Below are positions 35,874 to 43,442 of a stretch of 64,000 nt of DNA, piece after piece. The DNA is from Bryobacteraceae bacterium (lineage in GTDB: Bacteria > Acidobacteriota > Terriglobia > Bryobacterales > Bryobacteraceae), in NCBI GenBank assembly GCA_026002855.1, contig BPGD01000001.1:124001-188000 (forward strand). Reading direction: 5' to 3'. The notes below the pieces were generated by a model. That model had not been told where the DNA came from and did not search any database. It saw only the letters and a list, made by a program, of their open reading frames with translations. Both the position numbers and the translations under genes were made by a program. Each line of letters begins with the position of its first letter. Position 1 is the stretch's first letter.

Positions 35874-37027
35874 GCTCCCAGATGTTTTTCGAGAAATGGG
35901 AAGCCCAGCCGGCCGGAAAACTCGTGGCCGCGGGAAAAAATCTCACTTCCAATTCTGTCTTCTGCGCCAAAAATCCTGTAGATTTTCTGGACTTCCACAA
36001 AAGAATGGCGAAAAGCCTCCACCGGAAAAATATCGTCCTTTTCCCCGGATTCGCAGAAGAGCGGCCGCGGAGCGATGAGGCCGGCCACATCATGCATCTC
36101 GCACCACTGGAGGATGCCGGGCACATAGTTGTCCATGCAGTGGGAGATGCTCAGGATTGAGTCGCGAAATGTGTTGAGATACCCGCTGATGAGCGCCGCC
36201 GCGATGCGCGGTTCCAGCGCGGCGCCGAACGTCGTGATCGTGCCGCCGCCGCTGATGCCCATCAGCCCGATGCGCCGCGAATCCACCTCCGGCCGCATTT
36301 CCAGATAGTCCACCGCGCGCATCACGTCGTAGACCCGCCACCCGATCATGGTCTCCCCAAACAGCAGCGCCGCACCGGCGGCCGGCTGGCAGGAGGACTG
36401 CCCGGCCCCGCGGCGGCGGCTGGCCGGATCGCGCCGGCAGCCGAATCCGAGCGGCTCGATGGCGAAGGCGGCAAAACCGCGCTCGACGGCCTGCACCGCA
36501 AAGTCGTACTGGTAGGGGCCCTTCACCGTGCGGTCCTGCCCCTTCTCGTCAATGCCAGAGATGTCGTCGACGCCGCGGCCATGGCCGGGGATGCAGATCA
36601 GCGCCGGCCGCGGCCGGGGCCGGTCTTTGGGCAGGAAGAAATAGCCGAAAACGCCCAGTCCGGGGCGTGACTCGAAGATCACGGTTTCGCGCGTCCAGCC
36701 AGGGAAATCCCGCGTCTCGAGGACCTGGGCGTTGAGCGGCGTGCGCGGCGGAAAGCCGCCGAGCAGTTCCACGAGCTTCGCCCGCAGCCGCCGCTGCCAG
36801 GCGAGCGCTTCGCGCTGGTTGCGGGCGCGGAAGGCAAGGCGGCGCGGCATCTCCTCGTACCGTTTCCGCGTCCAGGCGAGCGAGTCGAACTCGTCCGGCC
36901 TGTACCGGCCATCGAACTTCTGGAGCGGGCCCGCGTAGGCGGGCGTCGGCTGCGCTTGTGCCCGTTTCATGGCGGAGGCGGCTGCGGCGGCGGCCGTGGC
37001 AAGATCCCTGCGTGTGATCACAGCCAC
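35870..37027 (-). CDS. Acetylxylan-esterase-type alpha/beta hydrolase with Tat-like leader
   Basis: A 385-residue alpha/beta hydrolase of the dienelactone/acetyl-esterase group. ALICIPGHGRGVDD lies near the oxyanion hole, RRIGLMGISGGGTITTFGAAL is the nucleophile elbow (Ser in GISGGG), an Asp in CESGEKDDIFPVE and the His in SRGHEFSG complete the likely triad. The start MAVITRRDLATAAAAAASAMKRAQAQ looks like a Tat leader. It should deacetylate or de-esterify polysaccharide outside the cytoplasm. Its stop overlaps the archease start by 4 bases, so an exported esterase shares a transcript with RNA-repair genes. Confidence 0.82.
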   Translation of the reverse strand: MAVITRRDLATAAAAAASAMKRAQAQPTPAYAGPLQKFDGRYRPDEFDSLAWTRKRYEEMPRRLAFRARNQREALAWQRRLRAKLVELLGGFPPRTPLNAQVLETRDFPGWTRETVIFESRPGLGVFGYFFLPKDRPRPRPALICIPGHGRGVDDISGIDEKGQDRTVKGPYQYDFAVQAVERGFAAFAIEPLGFGCRRDPASRRRGAGQSSCQPAAGAALLFGETMIGWRVYDVMRAVDYLEMRPEVDSRRIGLMGISGGGTITTFGAALEPRIAAALISGYLNTFRDSILSISHCMDNYVPGILQWCEMHDVAGLIAPRPLFCESGEKDDIFPVEAFRHSFVEVQKIYRIFGAEDRIGSEIFSRGHEFSGRLGFPFLEKHLGA

Positions 37028-37087
37028 AGGAATATCACGGCCGCGCCCCGGCCGGGACAGCCCGCGATGGACGCGGCAGAAAGGGCG

Positions 37088-37426
37088 CTAGACCCCGGCC
37101 CACGCTTCGGGGTCAAAACCCACCAGCACCTTCGAGCCCTTCACCAGAATCGGACGCCGGATCAGGTTCGGGTTCTCGCTCATCAGCCGCAACGCTTCCA
37201 GTCGCGGCGGCGGATTGTTCTTCATGTCGAGCTGCCTGTAGAGTTCATTTTTCGGATTGAGGAACTCACGGTAGTCGCGTCCCCCGATGAGGCGGTCGAG
37301 TTCTTCCACCGTGAGGCCCTTCGACAGGTCGACCAACTCGAACTCTTTCCCCGCTTCTGCCAGGAAACTCCTGGCCTTCCGGCAGGTGGTTCAGGTGGGT
37401 TTGGCGTAGAACTTCAGCTTCGGCAC
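37088..37426 (-). CDS. Predicted selenoprotein, ArsC/Spx-like thioredoxin-fold protein (in-frame UGA at redox Cys)
   Basis: A 112-residue protein if the TGA at 37391-37393 (codon 12) is read as selenocysteine. The frame begins GTG CCG AAG at 37426 and reads PKLKFYAKPT, then UGA, then TTCRKARSFLAEAGKEFELVD, a normal ArsC/Spx entry in which the UGA replaces the first Cys of the C-x-x-C redox pair. The rest (LIGGRDYREFLNPKN, MSENPNLIRRPILVKGSKVLVGF) is intact and typical of COG1393 (arsenate-reductase-like) proteins. A perfect hairpin of bacterial SECIS type follows. Translation from an internal start (TTG at 37336) would lack the active site. Arsenate reduction or another thiol-redox role are both possible. 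The start lacks a strong ribosome site. It is downstream of the PIG-L gene on the same strand. Confidence 0.78.
37359..37375 (-). promoter_or_regulatory. SECIS-like hairpin downstream of the in-frame UGA
   Basis: The RNA reads GCCAGGA-GUU-UCCUGGC, a perfect 7-base-pair stem with a 3-base loop whose first base is G. The stem begins 15 bases after the UGA and the loop G is 23 bases after it. These values fit the published bacterial SECIS pattern (apical loop about 16-37 bases downstream of UGA, a G in the first two loop positions). A further CCG/CGG pairing can enclose the hairpin. It lies inside the coding sequence, as bacterial SECIS elements do. Confidence 0.7.
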
Positions 37427-37676
37427 GGTGTTGATGATAACGCACCTGGCAGGCGGCCGGCGGCAGGAGAGCCGGGGTTCAGCCGATGGACGAGAGACGG
37501 CCGCCTTCAGTACCCACAGAAACAGCGCGCGTCGGTTGCCGTGGGGCCAGAGGCGCCATCCCTGCTGCGCCGAAAGTCACTGGCTTCCGGGCCGCCAGGG
37601 AGGCAGCCGGGGGGCGAAATCAGGCGGCCGCGGCAGGACCTCGTCTCGACATGCAGCGGCGCAGGCAATGGCTGGC

Positions 37677-38525
37677 TCACCGCAGTTTCGCGAAACGGTT
37701 CCGCACCTCTTCCTCGAACTCACGGATGTGGGAGACGGCGAACTCGAGCGGATCGATCGTCGTGTCCACGATCAGCGGCGTCAGGTCCATGCCGAAGATG
37801 ATCGCCTGCGCCTGGTCGACGGCATGACTCTGGAAGTAGGTTGCGTTGGCGCGGCGCCGGCCCAGCGTGGCCAGGTCATAGCGCTTGCCGCCGGCGATCT
37901 GGGAATCGAAGACGCCGAGTAGCGCGGCCGAGAGGTTTTCGTGGGCGCTGACGTCGAAGACGACCTTCTTCGCATCGGGCAGCCAGTCGAGATCGCGCCA
38001 CACCTCGCAGCCGAGCAGCCGCGCGGGCCGCTGTTCGGCGGGCAGGCTGCGGATGGCCTCGATCAGCCGCAGCGCCACGGCGACGTGCGTGTCGTGCTTG
38101 TCGCAGAGGTTGTGCGTGTAGACGATTTCCGGGCGCGCCATCGAGAGCGCCTGCTTCAGGTCCTCCACCGGATTGCGATTGGAGCCGTCCTTGATCTCGC
38201 GGCTCGGGTAGTCGAGGAAGACGCACGCGCCATATTCGCCGATCATCGCCGCCTTTTTCTGCTCGATGTGGCGGACGCGCACCATGTCCTCGTCGCTGTA
38301 GTGGGCATAGTCGCCCTCGCGCGCGCTGCCCGCCCCATCGGTGACGATGATGCAGGAAAACCACTGGTCCGGTTTCTGGAAGCAGGCGAGGATGCCGTCC
38401 ATCGCCATGATCTCAATGTCGTCCTGATGGGCGCTGACTCCGAGCCGCGTGGTGCGGGCCAGCGCGCCAGGCAGGGGCGCGCCATCGGGAACATAAATTT
38501 CGGAAGTTGATTTATGAAACTGCAC
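37677..38525 (-). CDS. PIG-L family deacetylase
   Basis: A 282-residue zinc-dependent deacetylase of the LmbE/PIG-L family: LGVSAHQDDIEIMAMDGIL (the family motif is AHPDDE; Pro is Gln here), DYAHYSDEDMVRVRHIEQKKAAMIG and YTHNLCDKHDTHVAVALRLIEAI with the zinc-binding His. Members remove acetyl groups from GlcNAc-containing compounds. It sits 11 bases after the ROK-type gene and should be co-transcribed with it, which suggests a role in amino-sugar catabolism. Confidence 0.85.
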   Translation of the reverse strand: MQFHKSTSEIYVPDGAPLPGALARTTRLGVSAHQDDIEIMAMDGILACFQKPDQWFSCIIVTDGAGSAREGDYAHYSDEDMVRVRHIEQKKAAMIGEYGACVFLDYPSREIKDGSNRNPVEDLKQALSMARPEIVYTHNLCDKHDTHVAVALRLIEAIRSLPAEQRPARLLGCEVWRDLDWLPDAKKVVFDVSAHENLSAALLGVFDSQIAGGKRYDLATLGRRRANATYFQSHAVDQAQAIIFGMDLTPLIVDTTIDPLEFAVSHIREFEEEVRNRFAKLR

Positions 38526-38536
38526 GGAAAATCACC

Positions 38537-39940
38537 TCATCCTTTCTTTGGAATCACCGGCAGGCTGGCCGCGGCAATCGACTGGCCCACGCGGCGGCTC
38601 TTCTCGTCCGGCAGCGCGATCTGCACCCGGGCGGCCAGCTCGGGGAACTCGGCGGCGAGCACGCGGCGAGCCTGCTCGATCATGACGTCGCCTCCGGGAC
38701 CGGTGGTGACGCGGCCAAGCACGAGAATGTGCTTCAGCTCGTAAAAGTCCGCGTAGTGGCCGACCGCGTAGCCGAGCTCCGTGCCGATGGTCTCGTAAAC
38801 CTTCCGCACGAGCGGGTCGCCGTCCTTCATCCGCTGCTGGAGTTCGACCAGCCGCTCGGGCAGCGGCATCGCGGTGCCGAATTCGATGCCCGCCTGCGTG
38901 GCGATGCGGTTGGCGCCCACCTGTGAAAAATATTGCACCCCACAGCCGGCATCGCCGCTCCACTCGTCGACGGGCGCGTCCTCGCGGTAGTCGATGGGGG
39001 CGAAGGCGAGCTCGTTCAGCCAGCCGGTGATGTTGCCATGAGCATCGGCGTATCCGGCCGCCAGGCTCGACCCCATAGCGATGCCCAGCACCGGGTTGTC
39101 ATTCAGCGACATCGACCCGGCCAGCGCGGTCACTTCGCCGTCGTTCACCACCTCCAGCGGCACGCCAAGCTCGTCGCGAATCCGCAGGAACAGGCCGGCG
39201 ACCTTCGCATCAAAGACGTCCTTCGGCACCCCGCGGAACAGCGACGCCACGCGCACGCGGTTGTTGATGTAGACGCCGGCGGCCGAGCCGCCCACCGCGT
39301 CCAGCCGCGGCAGGTGCGCGGCAGCGCGGCGGATCGAGTCCATGATGCCGTCGTAATGGTATTGCGGGTCGCTCTGCGGGCGCGGGTCCCAGGGGACCTC
39401 TTCGCTGTAGACCACCTGCCCGTCGATCACGGCGCTGGCCTTGCGGTCGCTGGCGCCAAGATCGAAGCCCACGCGGCAGCCGTCGAGATGCCGCCCCAGC
39501 GGGCTGGAGGTTTCCCGCGCCGGCGGGACCTGATCGGCCGGCAGGATCTCGATCGTGAACGGCCGCTCGTAAACGCCGCTCATGAATTCATGATCGAAGG
39601 CGCGCGCGCCGCCGGGCGAATAGACCGTGTGCAGATATTCGCCGATGCGCGGCGAACCGCCCGCGTACACCTTCCATCCTCCGCGCTGCCAGAGCAGGAA
39701 TTTCAGGATCCGCTCGATGTAGCGGTAGTTCAGCTCGTACTCGGGCGCTCCTTCCGGCAGCACGATGGTCTCAAACCGCGAGATGCTGCCATCGCTGCGC
39801 TCGAGAGCCAGCACATAGGGCGCGGCACCGCGCTGGCGGGCCAGCTCGCGGAAAGCGCGGTTCCACAGCGAAGCGGGCAGGAACTTCGGGTCGAGCTCGG
39901 GGATGAATCGGGGCCGGATGGGAAGCAGGGAAGAAGACAT
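38537..39940 (-). CDS. ROK-like sugar kinase family protein
   Basis: A 467-residue protein whose centre and C-terminus have the actin-like ATPase pattern of ROK kinases: GCRVGFDLGASDRKASAVIDG, RLDAVGGSAAGVYINN, VPLEVVNDGEVTALAGSM, VLGIAMGSSLAAGYAD and HILVLGRVTTGPGGDVM. An N-terminal extension of about 150 residues (RPRFIPELDPKFLP and on) is not typical of short ROK kinases. The usual zinc-binding CGxxGCxE motif is not seen, so the activity is uncertain. ATG at 39940 is preferred over the GTG 12 bases upstream. It is divergent from uxaC, with 69 bases between starts. Confidence 0.78.
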   Translation of the reverse strand: MSSSLLPIRPRFIPELDPKFLPASLWNRAFRELARQRGAAPYVLALERSDGSISRFETIVLPEGAPEYELNYRYIERILKFLLWQRGGWKVYAGGSPRIGEYLHTVYSPGGARAFDHEFMSGVYERPFTIEILPADQVPPARETSSPLGRHLDGCRVGFDLGASDRKASAVIDGQVVYSEEVPWDPRPQSDPQYHYDGIMDSIRRAAAHLPRLDAVGGSAAGVYINNRVRVASLFRGVPKDVFDAKVAGLFLRIRDELGVPLEVVNDGEVTALAGSMSLNDNPVLGIAMGSSLAAGYADAHGNITGWLNELAFAPIDYREDAPVDEWSGDAGCGVQYFSQVGANRIATQAGIEFGTAMPLPERLVELQQRMKDGDPLVRKVYETIGTELGYAVGHYADFYELKHILVLGRVTTGPGGDVMIEQARRVLAAEFPELAARVQIALPDEKSRRVGQSIAAASLPVIPKKG

Positions 39941-40009
39941 GGCGGATATCACCCTTCATTATGACCACACCGGGGGCGATATACTGGCATTTCAGACGAG
40001 GCTGACACC

Positions 40010-41413
40010 ATGGCATTCATCCACGAAGACTTCCTGCTGGCTACACCGCCCGCGCGGCGGCTCTATCATGACTACGCCCGCGACGAACCCATCCTCGACT
40101 ACCACTGCCACCTGCCGCCGAAGGACGTGGCCGAGAATCGCCGCTTCGCCAATCTGTTCGAGATCTGGCTGGAGGGAGACCATTATAAGTGGCGCGCCAT
40201 GCGCGCCAACGGCATTCCCGAAAAGTACATTACCGGGGACGCTTCGCCAAAGGAAAAATATCTCGCCTGGGCGCGCACCGTGCCCAACACGCTGCGCAAC
40301 CCCCTCTACCACTGGACGCACCTCGAGCTGAAACGCTATTTCGGCATCGACGAACTGCTGGACGAAAAGAATGCCGAACGCATCTGGGACCAGGCCAATG
40401 CGCTGCTGGCTGGCGAGAGCCTGCGCGCGTGGGGCATCCTTGAGAAGTTCAGGGTACGGGCCGTTTGCACCACCGATGATCCGGCCGACGATCTGCGCTG
40501 GCACCGCCAGATCGCCGCCTCCGGGCTGAAGACGAAAGTCTTCCCGACGTACCGCCCGGACCGCGCTTTTCTGGTGGACCGCCCGGAGCAGTTCAACTCC
40601 TGGCTCGGGCGGCTGGCGGCCGCGGCCAACATCGACATCGCCGACTTCCAGAGCTTTTTGGATGCCCTGAAAAAACGTCACGACGCGTTTCACGAAATGG
40701 GCTGCCGTCTGAGCGACCACGGGCTGAACGCCTGCTTCGCCACTCCGTGCTCGCAGGAAAAAGCATCAGAAATTTTTGAAAAAGCGCGTGCTTTCATCCC
40801 GGTTTCACCCGAAGACCGGGAGCAGTTTGCCTCTTTCCTGATGCTGTTTTTCGGCCGCCTGGACGCGGAAAAAGGCTGGACAAAACAGCTTCACCTCATG
40901 GCGCGGCGTAACAACAATACGCGCCGCTTCCGCGAGCTGGGGCCGGACACAGGCTTCGACTCGATCGGCGACTGGCCGCAGATGGACGCGCTCGGCGCTT
41001 ACATGGACATGCTGGAAAGCGAAGGCGCGCTGCCGAAAATGATCCTCTACAATCTGAACCCGGCCTGGAATTACGCTTTTGCAACGATGATCGGCAATTT
41101 CCAGGACGGCACGATTCCGGGCAAGATCCAGTTCGGCAGCGGCTGGTGGTTTCTGGACCAGAAAGAGGGCATGGAGTGGCAGATCAACGCCCTGTCCAAC
41201 TGCGGCCTGCTGGCGCATTTCGTCGGCATGCTTACCGATTCGCGCAGCTTCATGTCCTACCCGCGGCATGAATATTTCCGGCGGACCCTTTGCAACCTGC
41301 TGGGCGAGGACATGGAGAAGGGGCTGCTGCCGGCGGACTTCGACTTCGTCGGCGGCCTCGTGCGGCGGATCTGCTACGCGAACGCCGAGCGTTACTTCGG
41401 GCTGCCTCTCTGA
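40010..41413 (+). CDS. uxaC: Glucuronate isomerase UxaC
   Basis: A 467-residue uronate isomerase that converts D-glucuronate to D-fructuronate (or galacturonate to tagaturonate). Landmarks are ILDYHCHLPPKDVAENRRFANLFEIWLEGDHYKWRAMR near the start, VRAVCTTDDPADDL, and the end DSRSFMSYPRHEYFRRTLCNLLGEDMEKG. It is a full-length member in the cytoplasm. It begins the uronate-catabolic run that continues with a SelA-like PLP enzyme 55 bases downstream. Confidence 0.95.
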   Translation: MAFIHEDFLLATPPARRLYHDYARDEPILDYHCHLPPKDVAENRRFANLFEIWLEGDHYKWRAMRANGIPEKYITGDASPKEKYLAWARTVPNTLRNPLYHWTHLELKRYFGIDELLDEKNAERIWDQANALLAGESLRAWGILEKFRVRAVCTTDDPADDLRWHRQIAASGLKTKVFPTYRPDRAFLVDRPEQFNSWLGRLAAAANIDIADFQSFLDALKKRHDAFHEMGCRLSDHGLNACFATPCSQEKASEIFEKARAFIPVSPEDREQFASFLMLFFGRLDAEKGWTKQLHLMARRNNNTRRFRELGPDTGFDSIGDWPQMDALGAYMDMLESEGALPKMILYNLNPAWNYAFATMIGNFQDGTIPGKIQFGSGWWFLDQKEGMEWQINALSNCGLLAHFVGMLTDSRSFMSYPRHEYFRRTLCNLLGEDMEKGLLPADFDFVGGLVRRICYANAERYFGLPL

Positions 41414-41467
41414 CGCCGTGGCGCGGCGCGGCCTTGGGTGACAGGATAGATGCGGAAGGAGACCGCC

Positions 41468-42667
41468 ATGATCTTTGGGAGAAGACCGTTCCTCGGCGCC
41501 CTGGGCAGCCTGCCGCTGTTCGGCAGGGCGGGCCTGGCCGCTCCGCGCCGCCGCGATGTCATCAGCGAGCTCGGCGTCCGCACCTTCATCAACGCCGCCG
41601 GCACGTACACGATGCTGACCGCATCGCTGATGCCGGGCGAAGTGCTGGATGCGATGCGCGAGGCGTCGAAGCACTACGTCAACCTGAATGAGCTTCAGGA
41701 TGCCGTCGGCCGCCGCATCGCCGAGCTGCTCGGGTGCGAGGCGGCGATGGTCACCTCGGGCGCGGCCGGAGCGCTGACGGTGGGCACGGCGGCGTGCATC
41801 ACCGGCAAGGATCCGGACAAGATCCGCCGCATTCCCGACCTGACGGGAATGAAGAGCGAGGTGATCATCCAGAAATCGCACCGCTACGGTTACGACCATG
41901 CCGTGCGCGCCGTCGGCATCCGCATGGTGGAGGTGGAGACGGCGGAAGACTTCGAGCGCGCCGTGAACGAGAAGACGGCGATGGCGCTGTTTTTCAACGA
42001 TGCAGACCCGCGCGGCCGCATCCGGATCGAAGAATTCGTCCGCCTCTGCCGCAAACACGGGATCCCGAGCTTCAATGACGCCGCCGCCGACGTGCCCCCG
42101 GTGGAGAACCTGTCGAAGTACACGAAGATGGGCTTCGACCTGGTCACCTTCAGCGGCGGCAAGGGCATCCGCGGGCCGCAGAGCGCCGGCCTGCTGCTGG
42201 GCAGGAAGGATCTGATCGAAGCGGCGCGGCTCAACACGTCCCCCTACAGCGACTCGATCGCGCGCGGCATGAAAGTGAACAAGGAAGAGATGGTGGGGAT
42301 GCTGGTGGCGCTGGAACTCTACCTGAACAAGGACCACGCCGCCGAGGCGCGTGAGTGGGACCGCCGCGTGGAGGTGATCGCGCGCGAGGCAAAGAAGGTG
42401 AAGTCGGTGACCACCGACGTCGTGGTGCCGCCGATCGCGAACCACACGCCGCACCTGCACATCCGCTGGGATCAGAGCGTGGTGAAGATCACGCCGCCGG
42501 AGGTGATGAAGATGTTGCGCGAGGGGCGGCCCTCCATCGAAGCCTGCCCGATGACAAACCGCGAGGCCCTCGTCTTCACCGTCTGGATGATGCAGAAGGG
42601 CGACGCCGAGATCGTGGCGCGCCGTGTGCGGGAGATCCTGTCGAGCGCGGTGAAAGGCACCGCCTGA
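41468..42667 (+). CDS. SelA/DgaE-like PLP enzyme with Tat-like leader
   Basis: A 399-residue fold-I PLP protein. Landmarks are NAAGTYTMLTASLMP, CEAAMVTSGAAGALTVGTAACI, DPRGRIRIEEFVRLCRKHG and the PLP-lysine segment LVTFSGGKGIRGPQSAGLLLG. These match DgaE-type D-glucosaminate-6-phosphate ammonia-lyase and L-seryl-tRNA selenium-transferase relatives; the partner is a sugar acid rather than tRNA in the former. The leader MIFGRRPFLGALGSLPLFG is Tat-like. The ATG at 41468 is 7 bases after GGAAGGA. It follows uxaC and fits a uronate or amino-acid-sugar pathway, though the export signal is odd for that. It should not be taken as proof of SelA function. Confidence 0.85.
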   Translation: MIFGRRPFLGALGSLPLFGRAGLAAPRRRDVISELGVRTFINAAGTYTMLTASLMPGEVLDAMREASKHYVNLNELQDAVGRRIAELLGCEAAMVTSGAAGALTVGTAACITGKDPDKIRRIPDLTGMKSEVIIQKSHRYGYDHAVRAVGIRMVEVETAEDFERAVNEKTAMALFFNDADPRGRIRIEEFVRLCRKHGIPSFNDAAADVPPVENLSKYTKMGFDLVTFSGGKGIRGPQSAGLLLGRKDLIEAARLNTSPYSDSIARGMKVNKEEMVGMLVALELYLNKDHAAEAREWDRRVEVIAREAKKVKSVTTDVVVPPIANHTPHLHIRWDQSVVKITPPEVMKMLREGRPSIEACPMTNREALVFTVWMMQKGDAEIVARRVREILSSAVKGTA

Positions 42668-42725
42668 TCTGACGCCCTGGCGCACGGCGAGTTCCCGCGG
42701 CTCAGCCATCCGAGCCGTCTCCCAT

Positions 42726-42787
42726 CCGCGCCGCCGCTCGCCCTTCGGGCAAGCGGCGGCGCGATTGCCGATCGAACCGGCAATCTC
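42726..42787. terminator. Two tandem hairpins between convergent genes
   Basis: The first hairpin spans about 42726-42764 (arms CGCGCCGCCGCT and AGCGGCGGCGCG with an inner GCCC-TTC-GGGC, one mismatch). The second is about 42763-42787 (GATTGCCG ... CGGCAATC). They lie between the SelA-like gene and the RidA gene, which converge. Neither has a long T-run, so they may be GC-rich processing or termination signals for both strands. Confidence 0.5.
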
Positions 42788-42910
42788 CCCTGATCAACGA
42801 TGCGCGCCCGCCAGCCGGCGGTGACGGGCGCGCCAGCGCCGGGAAAGCCCGTCAATGAACGCGGCGATCGGAATTCCGCCCGCGCTTTCGCCGGGAGGGC
42901 GAAATCTCAT

Positions 42911-43345
42911 TCAGATATAGGCAATGACGTCGATCTCGATCAGCGAATCGCCGGGAATGTCGGCCACGGCCACGGTCGTGCGCACGGGCGGCTCCGGGCC
43001 GAAGCGGCCGAGAAAAACCTCATTCATCGGCTTGTAATGCTCCAGCGTTTTCAGATACACGTTGCACTTGAGAACCTTTTCCATCGAAGAGCCGGCGTTT
43101 TTCAGTTCAGCCTCGATTTCATCGAGAACGCCAGCCGTCTGGACCTTGATATCGCCGCCCTTGTGCCAGCCTTTTCCGGCAATGAAGAGCAGATTTCCGT
43201 ACGAAACGGCGCTCGAAAACAGCGGCGTTTTCTGGGGCTTTGCGCCGCGGTAGTGGACTTTCTTTTCGGCCTTCGTCTGTGTCTGGGCCGGGGCAGAAGC
43301 GGCCAATGCAGCGCCAGTCAGGAACATTCTTCGCGTCTTTGCCAT
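42911..43345 (-). CDS. RidA-family protein with Tat-like leader
   Basis: A 144-residue protein. Residues 1-25 form a Tat-like leader (MAKTRRMFLTGAALAASAPAQ), followed by a full RidA/YjgF domain (FSSAVSYGNLLFIAGKGWHKGGDIKVQT, VLDEIEAELKNAGSSMEKVLKCNVYL, EPPVRTTVAVADIPGDSLIEIDVIAYI). The Arg of the VRTTV motif, which binds the carboxylate in RidA imine deaminases, is present. RidA normally clears reactive enamines in the cytoplasm; an exported copy is unusual. The ATG at 43345 is preceded by AAAGGA. It is divergent from the GHL6-like gene. Confidence 0.85.
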   Translation of the reverse strand: MAKTRRMFLTGAALAASAPAQTQTKAEKKVHYRGAKPQKTPLFSSAVSYGNLLFIAGKGWHKGGDIKVQTAGVLDEIEAELKNAGSSMEKVLKCNVYLKTLEHYKPMNEVFLGRFGPEPPVRTTVAVADIPGDSLIEIDVIAYI

Positions 43346-43442
43346 CGTTGGGATGTCCTTTCGTTCAGGTTCGCGCCGCCCGAGGGCGGCGCACTCCGGC
43401 AGCGAGTATATCGAAGGCCGGAGGCGGCGTAGAATGGCTCGC

